From Amedibacterium intestinale (GTDB lineage Bacteria > Bacillota_I > Bacilli_A > Erysipelotrichales > Erysipelotrichaceae), in assembly GCF_010537335.1 (NCBI RefSeq), contig NZ_AP019711.1, positions 744,001-808,000 of the forward strand: 64,000 bases of DNA, given 5' to 3'. Under the pieces are notes generated by a model that ran no database searches, was not told where the DNA came from, and saw only the letters and a program-made list of their open reading frames with translations. A program made the translations under genes and the position numbers. Positions 50,558 through 60,363 of this stretch are shown here, piece by piece. The number at the start of each line of letters is the position of its first letter. Within the stretch, counting starts at the first letter, position 1.

Positions 50558-52339
50558 CTAATTTGCAAAAAATGAAATGTTGCTTAAACATATAAATGTT
50601 CTTGTCATGCTTGTTGTCTTCGTATAGTCCGTAATCAAACCATTTCGACCGACTTGAACATTTACATAGTCTTTTTGGTTCAAGGCGCAAGCAAAACGGT
50701 TGAATGAACCGACTGTCGGTCTAAAACCAACGGGCAATTCTCCAATCGTCGTTTGTGCCGTCGCGGTTGCGTCAATCAAACCGCGCAAATAAACGATATT
50801 TCCAATTTTTCTATATTGGGGTTTGTCTGTGTCATATTGATATGACCACCCTGTTTTTAACGGTAAATCTAACCACCCCGAATCGGCAAACTGTGGAATT
50901 CCGCTAACGTCATCAAATGTGACTTTGTTTTTAAATCGCGTTTCCAATGCAACGTTGAACATGTTCGTGATTGCTTGCGCGTCACCAATAGAAAGCCCCG
51001 TTCCCGTCTTGTCCCAAAACCACAAAAAGAAACTTGTTCCCACATCAAATGGATAAACAATTTCTTTGAAATAGTCCGACACGGTCAATCGCACGGAATA
51101 TGCTTTTGTTGATTCAAAAATTGCGGTCGAATGTACATATGTGTTGTCATAAACATATTCATTTCCCGTCAACAAAGTTGTCCATGTCGTCCCGCCTTGT
51201 TCTTGATATTCCAACTTGAACGACTTGTCATTTAAGTTGTTTAACGTTGTAATATTGAACTTGATTCGCGCCGACATGAAGTTTTCTTGCGGGTTTTCGA
51301 CACCCAAATTGTCGCAACGTTTAACGTCGAACAATTCAATTGTTGGTGTGACATATTCAGCGATGTTGATTGTTTGTGTTGATGTCTTTCCCTTTCCTCG
51401 TGTGTCAACAACGCTTGTTTGAATCATTACTTCCCCGCCCTGTGTGGCGTCGAAAATGAATTCACCTTTGTTATATGTCAACCCCATCAATTTGACTTCG
51501 TATGACGCTATTTTTGAACCATAAGCACCCGTTGCGTTTACCTTCAATTTGATTTTTGATTGTCCTTGAATAAACGCATTGAATTTCTCTTTTATTCCAA
51601 CCACCGTTTCTTCAAATGTGACGGAATCAATAGTTGGAACATCGGCGGTGTTAACGCTCAAAACAAATTCAATTTTTGTCGTTCCAATCAGCTTCGTCCC
51701 TTCATAGGTGGAACAAATAATTTGACAAATACCACTTGCCGAATTCGGAATCTGATTCGCAAGTGTTCGAGGAATCAACCAATTCGTGTTGACCTCAATG
51801 TCATCACCAATCGCACCTGTCGCGTCACCAAATTTGTATGACAAATCATGCGTGAATGTTGCGCTTGCTCGATTCAACGTGATTTTGATTGTGTCACCCA
51901 TTTTGACGCCCGTTGATGGTGTGATTGTCGGTGTCGTGGCTCTTGGTATGTCGTTAAGAATTTGGCTTCCCGATAATGACAAACTATTGACCATCGTTCC
52001 CGATATGTTGACCGCAATGTTGAAAATTGAATTGACATCAAATGTCTTTTTCCCGTTCGCCCCATGTGTGATGACGGTCGTTCCGCTTTTGATGATGATA
52101 TTTCCACCACTTGTTCCCCAATTGACGTTCGATGTGAATGTCCCATCGTACTTTTGACCGTCAATCGACAATGTGAAAGTTTTGTCGGCGCTGAATACAA
52201 GTGAACTTGATGAATTCAACTTCAATGACCATTGAATCGTCGAAGTGTTTTTGGCAATATCAACCGCCGTTCTTTTCCATTCGAACGTCAACCATAATGT
52301 TTTGACTTTCGCACCTGTTATCGTTCCGCTTGTTGCCAT
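50558..52339 (-). CDS. Tail/baseplate structural protein (DUF859-like)
   Basis: A 593-residue beta-rich protein. The N-terminal 130 residues carry the DUF859 pattern (WKRTAVDIAKNTSTIQWSL), a run of Ig-like beta domains follows (about 135-420), then a C-terminal tip with DKTGTGLSIGDAQ and a fibre-type GNIVYLRGLIDA domain. It probably sits at the tail tip. Its gene abuts the tail-associated protein gene. Confidence 0.78.
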   Translation of the reverse strand: MATSGTITGAKVKTLWLTFEWKRTAVDIAKNTSTIQWSLKLNSSSSLVFSADKTFTLSIDGQKYDGTFTSNVNWGTSGGNIIIKSGTTVITHGANGKKTFDVNSIFNIAVNISGTMVNSLSLSGSQILNDIPRATTPTITPSTGVKMGDTIKITLNRASATFTHDLSYKFGDATGAIGDDIEVNTNWLIPRTLANQIPNSASGICQIICSTYEGTKLIGTTKIEFVLSVNTADVPTIDSVTFEETVVGIKEKFNAFIQGQSKIKLKVNATGAYGSKIASYEVKLMGLTYNKGEFIFDATQGGEVMIQTSVVDTRGKGKTSTQTINIAEYVTPTIELFDVKRCDNLGVENPQENFMSARIKFNITTLNNLNDKSFKLEYQEQGGTTWTTLLTGNEYVYDNTYVHSTAIFESTKAYSVRLTVSDYFKEIVYPFDVGTSFFLWFWDKTGTGLSIGDAQAITNMFNVALETRFKNKVTFDDVSGIPQFADSGWLDLPLKTGWSYQYDTDKPQYRKIGNIVYLRGLIDATATAQTTIGELPVGFRPTVGSFNRFACALNQKDYVNVQVGRNGLITDYTKTTSMTRTFICLSNISFFAN

Positions 52340-53955
52340 TATTTCACCACCTTCCCGAATCCACCGCTTCCGTCACTGAATGTCGTGAATCCCATTTTTC
52401 CAATCCTCAATGACTTGTCGAACTCTCCATTTTCAAAACTTGCCTTTCGATTTTGCATATAACCGAATTTGACATTGTTTTCATAGAACGCCAATTGGTC
52501 ATTCTCGATTCTCATATGAATTTCACTATCTGACGCTTTCAAGATGATGTCACCATCTTCGAATCGAATATGTTTTTCAATGCTTTCGAACTTTGAATTC
52601 GATTGATTGCTTGATTCATCAATTTTTTTGTTCGTTTCTTGGAACGCAAAATCGAACGAACTCGCCGTTTGTTCAAATCGCGTGTTGATGGATTCTTCAA
52701 GTGTCATTTGCTCGTCTTTTGTGACGTATTCATCGGACACGCTTGTCATGATTCCGCTTGATACGGCTTCAATTTGTGTTGTCAATCGTCTTTCAGTTTC
52801 AGCAACTGAATTGCTAATGTTGGACAATTCACCACCAACATTGACAAGAACTTTTCCAACGATGTTGTCTTCTTGGCTTGAAACTTGTTCCGTGAAGGTT
52901 TTATAATTTACACCCAACGTCAATTTGTCGTTTTTGGGATTCAGCAATTCCAACGACAATTTGGAAACTAGAAAATATGCGTCCAAATTGTGTGGTTTAC
53001 TTTTTACCTTGACATTTGCGCCCAAACGAAATGAACTTATACTTTTGTTTGCATATGATAAATCAACCGCGTTCAGTGTGATTGACGCAGATAACATGAT
53101 TGCATTTGCCAACCATTCTTGACCTTTCGCCAAAAGATTTTCGGGCAACGTTACATCGTCCCAAATTTGAGTTGTAAAAATCTTCCCATATTGTTGAACG
53201 GCTTCATCATTTTGAATGTAATCAAGCCCACCATTTACACTAGCAATGGTCAATCTCAATTCCGTGTCATTTCCTTCTTCGTCCTTTTGTTTTGCACCAA
53301 GGGGAATGACGCCCGTGACAAGTTCATCACCTTTGACGACTTCTTCAAATGAAATCATATTTTTTCCGAACTCAATTTCCTGTGTTATCAGTTCGTCAAG
53401 TTCTTTTAAATAATCAATATAAACCCCATCTTCTTCATGACGTACAAATAAATAACCGCCCAACGGTTCAATCAATTTTTTGTTGATTGATTCCCAAGTG
53501 TTCAAATACTGTGTGTCGCTTCGTGGCAAATAATCGTTGGGGTCTGTCACTGTGACAAGTCCAACTTTGAATTGATGTTCGGCGTCCACTTGTGTATTGT
53601 GATTGTCAATGAACTGTTGGAACAATCCCGCAACATCACCAGTGTAAGTGTATGGACGTTGAATTGAATCAATCAAGAACGCCAATTCGCCTTCACAAAC
53701 CACCTTCTTTTCGTTGTAAAAACCCCGTGTATCATTCAAGATACGACCGCGAAAAACAATTTTGTTGTCATCACGAACAACTTTGATAATGGGTTTTAAT
53801 TTTTTTAATCTGTTAAAATGCTTATGATTTGGATAAATCGTGAAATTAAAAGAACCGACCTTGTTCAATTCCAAATCAACTTTTGGATTGTACAATTTCA
53901 GTTCTTCACGTTTTCCATCATATAAAAGGGAATTATCACAATATACTTTGTACAT
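52339..53955 (-). CDS. Tail-tip protein (Tal / gp37-like)
   Basis: 538 residues. The N-terminal hub (1-370) has LNKVGSFNFTIYPNHKHF, LAFLIDSIQRPYTYTG and GVIPLGAKQKDEEG, typical of Gp37-like/prophage tail hub domains. A coiled coil (about 385-480) follows and then a short fibre-like end. No lytic domain is visible. The order Dit, Tal, then this region's DUF859 protein is standard for siphovirus tail tips. Confidence 0.84.
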   Translation of the reverse strand: MYKVYCDNSLLYDGKREELKLYNPKVDLELNKVGSFNFTIYPNHKHFNRLKKLKPIIKVVRDDNKIVFRGRILNDTRGFYNEKKVVCEGELAFLIDSIQRPYTYTGDVAGLFQQFIDNHNTQVDAEHQFKVGLVTVTDPNDYLPRSDTQYLNTWESINKKLIEPLGGYLFVRHEEDGVYIDYLKELDELITQEIEFGKNMISFEEVVKGDELVTGVIPLGAKQKDEEGNDTELRLTIASVNGGLDYIQNDEAVQQYGKIFTTQIWDDVTLPENLLAKGQEWLANAIMLSASITLNAVDLSYANKSISSFRLGANVKVKSKPHNLDAYFLVSKLSLELLNPKNDKLTLGVNYKTFTEQVSSQEDNIVGKVLVNVGGELSNISNSVAETERRLTTQIEAVSSGIMTSVSDEYVTKDEQMTLEESINTRFEQTASSFDFAFQETNKKIDESSNQSNSKFESIEKHIRFEDGDIILKASDSEIHMRIENDQLAFYENNVKFGYMQNRKASFENGEFDKSLRIGKMGFTTFSDGSGGFGKVVK

Positions 53956-53957
53956 CG

Positions 53958-54608
53958 TTATAACCCCCTTTCTTGATATTCAATTGTCAATGTTGCGTTT
54001 CCTTCGACGGTCAAAAGGTTTTTACCTTGTTTCAAAACGACATCGTCCAAAGTATATTCACCACTATCAATCGAATATATTTGATTTTCGAATTTAATTG
54101 TCAACGTGCCCGTTGATTTGAAAACGGGAACAACGCTTTTTCTCAAATTCGTCAAAACAAATTCCCTTGTTCCGACAATGTCTTCCGTGATAACGGTGAC
54201 ATATTTTTTGTATTTGAATGGCTCACAATCACATTCAATCACGACTTTTCCAATTGTCTTGTCACTTTTCCATTCATTGACGTTTACACGCCCCATGTAA
54301 TAGAACGCGTCATCATCGTCAACAATAATTTTGACAAATTGACCATGAATCGCATTTTGAATGTTGGAAAATAAAGAATCAAAGTCTTTTCTTTCAACCC
54401 CCAATGTCGAAAATTCAAACTTCAATTTTCGATTCTTATATTTTGGCTCTCCAAAATAATCGGTCAAATCCAATATCCCGTCCATTCCTTCAATTTCCAC
54501 GCTCGAAGTCTTGACGGCGGGTGTTTCTATTGTCTTCTTGGAAAGAACCAAGGAAAAGTCACGAAATGAATGATATTCAGCAAATGTTACACCTTTGAAA
54601 TTTATCAT
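53958..54608 (-). CDS. Distal tail protein (Dit)
   Basis: 216 residues; N-terminal Dit barrel with HSFRDFSLVLSKKTIETP and EIEGMDGILDLTDYFGEP, then a galectin-like C-terminal half. Forms the ring joining the tube to the tip. Overlaps the tape-measure stop by 4 nt. Confidence 0.87.
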   Translation of the reverse strand: MINFKGVTFAEYHSFRDFSLVLSKKTIETPAVKTSSVEIEGMDGILDLTDYFGEPKYKNRKLKFEFSTLGVERKDFDSLFSNIQNAIHGQFVKIIVDDDDAFYYMGRVNVNEWKSDKTIGKVVIECDCEPFKYKKYVTVITEDIVGTREFVLTNLRKSVVPVFKSTGTLTIKFENQIYSIDSGEYTLDDVVLKQGKNLLTVEGNATLTIEYQERGL

Positions 54609-57004
54609 CGTCCTCGCTCCCTCCCCTTGTTAATTTCTCCAAATTCCGCATTCATTTGTGGTGCAAGTCTTGACACCAACGTTCCATCGTCAAGAATAAT
54701 CGGTCTGTCCAAACCGTCAACAATCTGTGGAAAATATGTCGCCAACATATCAATCAATTTTTGAACGTAAACAATTAAATTGTTGTTTGCATTTTCTTCT
54801 CTAACCGCTTCTCGGACATAATCTTTTAAAACGCTAATTGGCGTGATTGCTTCCGCTCCCGCTTCACCACCGACCATTCCTTTTCCAGTAAAAGGATTGA
54901 ATCCGAACAAGGTTGGTTTTTCCATGATTCCCCCGTCCTTATACCATTCAATTCCGAATGACGGAACTTTTGGTGGCATAAGCGAAAATTCTCCCTTAAT
55001 GCTTAAATGTGGCAATTTTAGTTTAGGCAATGACCATTCAAAATCAAAGAACCCTTTGATTGAATCAATAACATTTTTGACCGTATTTTTAGCCATGTTT
55101 ATTGGTTTTTCAATTGCCGATTTTATGGAATTCCAAACGCTCGTTGCCGTTGATTTGATTGAATTAAACACATTTGATGTGGTTGACTTGATTCCGTTCC
55201 AAACATTTGAAACTGTTGAACTTATACCATCGACAACACTTGTGATTTTAGCTTTTATACTTTCCCAAATAATTGAAACTGTCGATTTGATACTTTCAAC
55301 AATACTTGTAATTTTTGATTTTATACTTTCCCAAATATTCGTCGCAATAGATTTCACCTTGTCAAAAATGCTTGATGTGAAATTTGACACCGCATTCCAA
55401 CCCGCCGAAACTGTATTCGTTATCTTTTCGACGATACCACCAATAAATGATGAAATAGAATTCCAAACGCTCGTGAATTTTTCTTGAACTGCGTTCATAA
55501 CATTTGAGATTATGTTAGTAACATAATCAAGTCCTTTTTGGACAACTGATTTGATTTTTTCCCATGCGCTCGTTATTTTGTCACCGAAATTTTGCCAAAT
55601 GAAATTCCATGGAACTAATAAAATATCAATAAACAAATTGAATAATTGTTCTAAGAACATCAATCCAACTTGAACAACATTTTTGATGGTTTCCCATGCT
55701 CCCGTGACAAATTCGACAATACTGTTCCAAGTATTCGACACGGCGGTCGATATGGAATCCCATGCCGTGGTGAACCACTGTGAAAATGCATTGAATTTAT
55801 CTTGAATCCATGTCACGACTGCATTGAACTTATCTTGAATCCATGTTACGACTGCGTTGAACGTTTCTTTGATACTGTTCCATAATTCAATCCAAAAATT
55901 TCGGAATTCTTCCGATGTGTTCCAAAAATAAATAAACGCCGTGACCAATGCTCCAATCAAAGCAATAACAATGCCTATTGGGTTCATACTCATGGCGATA
56001 TTTAATAGTTTTTGTGACAACGTCATTCCATCAAGCCATTTTGTAACGGTTTTAACAATTGCCATTGCGGTCATTGCACTTTTATAAGCAACCAACCCCG
56101 CCGTCGCACTTGCGAAAACTCCAATCAAGATTTGAACGGTTGTTTTATTTTCACTAATCCATTTTGTTAAATCTTTGTAACCACTACTTAATTTGTCTAC
56201 CACACCGCTCAACTTGTCCATTGCGGGCAATACTACATTTTGAAGTAATGGTTCACCGATTTCGGCTTTGAATTGACGCCACTTTTCATTCAAATTCGCT
56301 TGAACGTTTGCGTATTGGTCGGCTTCTTTTGAAGCCTGTCCCGTTGCTCCCGACGCGTCAAACATATTTTTTGCAAATTCAAGTCGTGTCGCCTGTTTCT
56401 TCGCTTCTTCCAAGTTCGCCCATTCTTTGGCTTCCTTGACTATTCCTTCTTTGACGGCATATGACGCCAATTGTGTATCATTGGCAAAAAGCCCGATTGC
56501 TTCACCACCTTCGTATGAACCGTTGATGAATGAATTCAATGCGGACATTGAATCTTCAAGTGATTTGTCCCAAAAGGCGGACGCGTCGGACGCCAACAAT
56601 AAACCATCACTCGCAAGCGTGGTCGCTTGGTTAATGTCAAATCCAAGTCCTTTGAATTTCGCCGTCATTGATGTCATATAAGGGGTCAAACGAGTTGACA
56701 CCATTCCCGTCGTGTCAGCAATTTTATTTATTTTTTCTTGGGCTTCGTCCGAATAGTCGCCCATAATCTGTGTAAACGCCGACGCTTCCGCACTTACTGT
56801 CGCGGACGCTTCAACAATGCTTTTTCCAAAGTCAATGATTTTGTCGACTGCTAAATATGTGACAACGGCTTGTCCAATTCGCTTGAACGCCCCCGACATT
56901 CTTGGTTCGGCTTGTTCCGCTTGGTCGGTCGTTTCTTCAATATCATCTTGCGTTTCTTCGACGCCGTTCAGCCCAATCGTTCCAAATAAACGAAATAATT
57001 CCAT
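54605..57004 (-). CDS. Tail tape measure protein
   Basis: 799 residues. N-terminal TP901-type core (FTQIMGDYSDEAQEKINKIA), central hydrophobic helices (about 285-305 and 340-362), then a long helical region with repeated W-N-S-I-K/V-W-E-S-I units. FNAVVTWIQDK is duplicated exactly in tandem. Length sets tail length; at about 0.15 nm per residue this suggests a tail near 120 nm. It is one of the more compact tape measures and has no lytic domain visible. Confidence 0.92.
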   Translation of the reverse strand: MELFRLFGTIGLNGVEETQDDIEETTDQAEQAEPRMSGAFKRIGQAVVTYLAVDKIIDFGKSIVEASATVSAEASAFTQIMGDYSDEAQEKINKIADTTGMVSTRLTPYMTSMTAKFKGLGFDINQATTLASDGLLLASDASAFWDKSLEDSMSALNSFINGSYEGGEAIGLFANDTQLASYAVKEGIVKEAKEWANLEEAKKQATRLEFAKNMFDASGATGQASKEADQYANVQANLNEKWRQFKAEIGEPLLQNVVLPAMDKLSGVVDKLSSGYKDLTKWISENKTTVQILIGVFASATAGLVAYKSAMTAMAIVKTVTKWLDGMTLSQKLLNIAMSMNPIGIVIALIGALVTAFIYFWNTSEEFRNFWIELWNSIKETFNAVVTWIQDKFNAVVTWIQDKFNAFSQWFTTAWDSISTAVSNTWNSIVEFVTGAWETIKNVVQVGLMFLEQLFNLFIDILLVPWNFIWQNFGDKITSAWEKIKSVVQKGLDYVTNIISNVMNAVQEKFTSVWNSISSFIGGIVEKITNTVSAGWNAVSNFTSSIFDKVKSIATNIWESIKSKITSIVESIKSTVSIIWESIKAKITSVVDGISSTVSNVWNGIKSTTSNVFNSIKSTATSVWNSIKSAIEKPINMAKNTVKNVIDSIKGFFDFEWSLPKLKLPHLSIKGEFSLMPPKVPSFGIEWYKDGGIMEKPTLFGFNPFTGKGMVGGEAGAEAITPISVLKDYVREAVREENANNNLIVYVQKLIDMLATYFPQIVDGLDRPIILDDGTLVSRLAPQMNAEFGEINKGRERGR

Positions 57005-57016
57005 TCATTCACCCCC

Positions 57017-57295
57017 TTACTCATGCGGGTTGAAATTATTTAAAATATCAAATGATTCATTGATGGTTGCTTCAACATTTTGATTGTCGACATTGACAAT
57101 TTGATTGTTTTCAATGACTGCTTCTTTGAAGGCGTCAAATCCTTTGTCAAAGACTTTATGCAACCAAACGTCGTATATTTTTTCTTCATTTTGAATGTCT
57201 ATAAGTTCCAAAATAAATTCCAAAAATCTTCCCGTCGCAATCAAATTATCAAGTAACAAAAAAGGATTTGCGTATCTTTTAAATAGCAAATCCAT
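57017..57295 (-). CDS. Tail assembly chaperone, T part
   Basis: 92 residues from MDLLFKRYANP. The frame is open upstream without a stop through WGCFKIVQVGDIKF into the slippery site of the upstream G gene, so the main product is probably the G-T fusion. Positioned just before the tape measure as expected. Confidence 0.8.
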   Translation of the reverse strand: MDLLFKRYANPFLLLDNLIATGRFLEFILELIDIQNEEKIYDVWLHKVFDKGFDAFKEAVIENNQIVNVDNQNVEATINESFDILNNFNPHE

Positions 57296-57309
57296 GAATT
57301 TGATGTCCC

Positions 57310-57705
57310 CTACTTGAACAATTTTGAAACAACCCCAAAAAAATCCTTGAATTCTTTTTTCTGAACAACATCAACAATCATTTCGAAGAAAGTCACCATG
57401 GACATTTTTTCAAGTTCCTTTCTTTTCAGATTGCTAATTGAAGTTAAGAAATCATAGATTTCATCTTCACATTTCGGAACATTTTCGAACACAATCGAAG
57501 CAACATCGAAAGCAATATTCATTCCGACAATCGACATCAATTTGTCACCTTTAAAATCTCCGTTTTCATCAACTAATTGACCAACCAATTTTGGGTCAAA
57601 ACATTTCTTGAATTCTCCGATTCCAAATTTTGAAATGATTTTAAACATAGGGAAAACGTCTTTTGACGTCAATTCCCTTAATACATATGGTTTTGTTTCT
57701 TCCAT
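57310..57705 (-). CDS. Tail assembly chaperone, G part
   Basis: 131 residues: YVLRELTSKDVFPMFKIISK and KELEKMSMVTFFEMIVDVVQ, helical and acidic, as in gpG-like chaperones of Gram-positive siphophages. A T7 run (57343-57337) in the codons for DFF allows a -1 shift into the T frame. Lies between major tail protein and tape measure genes. Confidence 0.82.
   Translation of the reverse strand: MEETKPYVLRELTSKDVFPMFKIISKFGIGEFKKCFDPKLVGQLVDENGDFKGDKLMSIVGMNIAFDVASIVFENVPKCEDEIYDFLTSISNLKRKELEKMSMVTFFEMIVDVVQKKEFKDFFGVVSKLFK
57337..57343 (-). promoter_or_regulatory. Programmed -1 frameshift site in the G gene
   Basis: GAT TTT TTT GGG in the zero frame contains a T7 slippery run. Slipping back one base reads TGG GGT TGT and continues open through the T gene. 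Confidence 0.7.
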
Positions 57706-57706
57706 C

Positions 57707-58321
57707 TTATTTCTCCTTTGTCTTTAATACTCCAACTGGTGTTGGGTAATAAATGTGATAAGGTAAAACGTCACATGCGCTTGTCAAATCTGCGTAACAT
57801 TCGAATGTCGCTTTTAACACCGCATTTTCTTTGTTTTTACCTTCAATTTCAAATCCGCTAGTACATAATGCGTTATCGAAAATAATGATTATTGGCTTTC
57901 CGTCTAACGTTTTACCTACATATCCAAGATTTTCAATGTAGTCGCCTTCCTCAATTTTGTTTTTGGAAGTGATTTCGTCATATCCCGTCTTGTCATTAGC
58001 CGTTTTGCTTTGACCAACCATCGTCATTTTCATGATTTCGGGCGTAACCTCAACAATGTTTGTTTCCATTGAAGCCGTTTCGCCGACTTTCTGTGTCAAT
58101 CCTTTAACCTTCACCAATGCCCCGTCAACTTCAATGTCCTTGAATTCGGGTTTTATTGTGATTTTCGTTCCACCGCTAGTCGCCCCGACCAATGATTCTT
58201 CAAAATTCCATTTGTCGGTCGTGAATGTCAATCCTTTATGAATTGTTCCCGCACCTAATACGATGTTTTGCGGTGTATTTGCGGTGATTCCGCTTGATTT
58301 TAATTCGTCACCTAATGCCAT
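57707..58321 (-). CDS. Major tail protein
   Basis: 204 residues, MALGDELKSSGITANTPQNI start, then tube-forming beta pattern with VKGLTQKVGETASME and a final PTPVGVLKTKEK. The Met after GGAAGGTG was preferred over one six codons upstream that lies in the preceding gene. Builds the tail tube. Confidence 0.85.
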   Translation of the reverse strand: MALGDELKSSGITANTPQNIVLGAGTIHKGLTFTTDKWNFEESLVGATSGGTKITIKPEFKDIEVDGALVKVKGLTQKVGETASMETNIVEVTPEIMKMTMVGQSKTANDKTGYDEITSKNKIEEGDYIENLGYVGKTLDGKPIIIIFDNALCTSGFEIEGKNKENAVLKATFECYADLTSACDVLPYHIYYPTPVGVLKTKEK

Positions 58322-58326
58322 AAATT

Positions 58327-58692
58327 TCACACCTTCCATTCTTGTATTTGTAAATTTATTTGAATTCGTTTCAATTCCGCGTTATCAACTGGAACTATGA
58401 ATGAATTCACGTAAAAAACCGCAATTCCATTGCCGTTCGGCAAAATCGCGGTTTTGTTTAATGCTTTTTCAATTTTTTCTTTTACACTTTCCAACTCCAA
58501 CCATGAACCACGCGTCGTTCCTGTCAAAATGAATGTTGTTTCGAATCGTCCGTCTTCTGTATCTGAACCAACTTCGTTGTATTCCCCGACAAAATAAGGA
58601 TTTGGAACTGGTGTCGAAGTCCATTGACCGAATTCATAATTTGTCAATGTTGACAAAATGTCATTGATATATTTCAACGATTCAATTGTCAT
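58327..58692 (-). CDS. Tail terminator protein
   Basis: 121 residues; alpha/beta pattern with FVGEYNEVGSDTEDGRFETT and GSWLELESVKEKIEKAL, position immediately before the major tail protein. Assignment rests on gene order and size. Confidence 0.7.
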   Translation of the reverse strand: MTIESLKYINDILSTLTNYEFGQWTSTPVPNPYFVGEYNEVGSDTEDGRFETTFILTGTTRGSWLELESVKEKIEKALNKTAILPNGNGIAVFYVNSFIVPVDNAELKRIQINLQIQEWKV

Positions 58693-59093
58693 CGTAATTC
58701 CACCCCGAATCTTTCTTTTACAATGCGAACAATCGCACTTTTTCGAGAATCAAACGCCCTTTGCAAAGCCCTTGACGGTTTCTTTCCGCGTGTCCTATGC
58801 CATTTTCCGTAAATGTCTTGATAACTCCAACCGCCTTTTCGACCGTCGCCGTGAATCGCATGTTCACCCGTTCCGAATTCTTCCCAAATTGCATTTTGTA
58901 ATGGGCTTCCGACCGTTACTTTCTTTTCACCTTCATCGACGACATATTGCCAACTTCCTTTTGTTTGACTTGAATCAACACGGGTGTTTCTTTTGACTTG
59001 CGCTTCGAGTTCCCCGCCGATTTCGTCAAGCAAAGAACCAACCGCATTGTCAATCGCATGAATAACTTGCGCCGAATTATCTTCAAACGCCAT
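58689..59093 (-). CDS. HK97 gp10-like tail completion protein
   Basis: 134 residues with VGSPLQNAIWEEFGTG and the C-terminal KKPSRALQRAFDSRKSAI, the conserved gp10 motifs. Ends overlap both neighbours by a few bases. Confidence 0.87.
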   Translation of the reverse strand: MAFEDNSAQVIHAIDNAVGSLLDEIGGELEAQVKRNTRVDSSQTKGSWQYVVDEGEKKVTVGSPLQNAIWEEFGTGEHAIHGDGRKGGWSYQDIYGKWHRTRGKKPSRALQRAFDSRKSAIVRIVKERFGVELR

Positions 59094-59455
59094 TATTGAC
59101 CACCCGTGTATTTCAAATAGATTTCCAATTGTTGATTCAAGTTCATTGGATTGTCAATCAACATGACATCATAAACATACCCATCAACAACCATTCGGTT
59201 ATTTTCCTTTTTGACTTCGGGGTCTAATTCAACATAGTCGCAAATGAAAACGTGTGTTGATTCTTGGATTTTTGCATTGTAATTGCCGTATTTGGAATCA
59301 CCGTTTTGCAAATCCAACCAACCACGAAGAACATTGACCGTTTTCCATGTTGAAACACCTTCGCCAATTTCATTTTTGACCGTTGTTTTGACTTGTAGTT
59401 CCCCGTCAATGTTTCCACCAATCATGTCAAAATCTCGCTTTCTTATACGGTTCAA
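59093..59455 (-). CDS. Head closure / head-tail joining protein
   Basis: 120 residues, beta-rich, start DGELQVKTTVKNEIGEGVST and WKTVNVLRGWLDLQ are typical of SPP1 gp16-type stoppers. Overlaps the connector gene by 29 nt. Confidence 0.75.
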   Translation of the reverse strand: MNRIRKRDFDMIGGNIDGELQVKTTVKNEIGEGVSTWKTVNVLRGWLDLQNGDSKYGNYNAKIQESTHVFICDYVELDPEVKKENNRMVVDGYVYDVMLIDNPMNLNQQLEIYLKYTGGQ

Positions 59456-59951
59456 GAAATCCCATCAAAGATTTTGGAAATCCCATCACGGAATTGTCAC
59501 CGTCCATGTTGAAATATGTCACGGAATGACGTGAAATGGTTTCACTTTGAACACCGACTTTTTCGCGGTTCTCCAATTCCCATTTCATCAAGTTCACAAC
59601 GCCCATTTGGACGTCATATGGATATTTTATCTTGGTCAATAGTATTTCATCTTCAGCGTTCAATTCGTCGTTTAGAACGCATTTGTCGACTTCTAACGAG
59701 GTGATTGTATAAACACCGTCATTATATTTCGATTGCGATATTTCGACCGTGTCACCAACTTTCAAACATCGCGGTGATATTCGAACGATTCCGTTTTTGA
59801 TTTGACCAATGAATCGGATATTCGTTTGTTGGAATTTGTTGTTTGTGTATTTGCGAATAAGCAATTCCAATGCTCGAAGTCTAGCTTCAAGCATGGAATC
59901 TTCTTCGTTCGTTTTGATATATTTTTTAAGTTCATCTACCGTCATAATCAC
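59427..59951 (-). CDS. Head-tail connector (adaptor) protein
   Basis: 174 residues. Helical N-terminus MTVDELKKYIKTNEEDSMLE, then ALELLIRKYTNNKFQ as in gp6/gp15-type adaptors, with an SH3-like insertion (about 60-105) and QMGVVNLMKWELENREKVG. GTG with AGGTGG upstream is the likely start. Confidence 0.78.
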   Translation of the reverse strand: MIMTVDELKKYIKTNEEDSMLEARLRALELLIRKYTNNKFQQTNIRFIGQIKNGIVRISPRCLKVGDTVEISQSKYNDGVYTITSLEVDKCVLNDELNAEDEILLTKIKYPYDVQMGVVNLMKWELENREKVGVQSETISRHSVTYFNMDGDNSVMGFPKSLMGFLEPYKKARF

Positions 59952-59965
59952 GGCAATTCACCACC

Positions 59966-60331
59966 TTATTTCGCACGATTTCTTCGTGCTTTTCCTTTTG
60001 TTGCGAATGTCGCTTGTTTGAAATTGAATGTAACAACTTCTTGACTATCGACTAACACCGTGAATGTATCGTTTTGTGATACACGGAACACGTTATTCGC
60101 TTCAAAAGGAATGTCTTTCTTGACTTCCGCGCCGTTCTTTTTGAACGTCATGGTTGTCCCCGTCTTTTTCAATGTGAATGGAAAGAAGTTTCCTTCCTGT
60201 TCTTCAACAACCGATTCGTTGAATTCTGTGTAACCAGTCACATATTTGAAATTTCCTTTGACCGTTCCGTCATTGAAAATTTTCATTCCGTCGTCAACTA
60301 AGTCGGCAACGGTTTTTCCATATAACCCCAT
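59966..60331 (-). CDS. Small virion protein downstream of the capsid gene
   Basis: 121 residues, beta-rich then basic tail (KGKARRNRAK). The frame stays open upstream of the ATG (NPSVEVPASG) to the capsid stop, without a standard start codon or a well-spaced ribosome site for the ATG. It could be a head decoration protein or a minor connector. Function not recognised. Confidence 0.65.
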   Translation of the reverse strand: MGLYGKTVADLVDDGMKIFNDGTVKGNFKYVTGYTEFNESVVEEQEGNFFPFTLKKTGTTMTFKKNGAEVKKDIPFEANNVFRVSQNDTFTVLVDSQEVVTFNFKQATFATKGKARRNRAK

Positions 60332-60363
60332 TCCGCTTGCGGGAACTTCAACGGACGGGTTAA

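Noticed and set aside
54843-55487. Plus-strand ORF of 214 codons opposite the tape measure gene
   Set aside because: Mirror of the repetitive W-N-S-I coding in the tape measure; no promoter or ribosome site.
55760-55860. Tandem repeat in the tape measure gene as a separate element
   Set aside because: The duplication FNAVVTWIQDK keeps the frame and helical period, as expected for tape-measure repeats.
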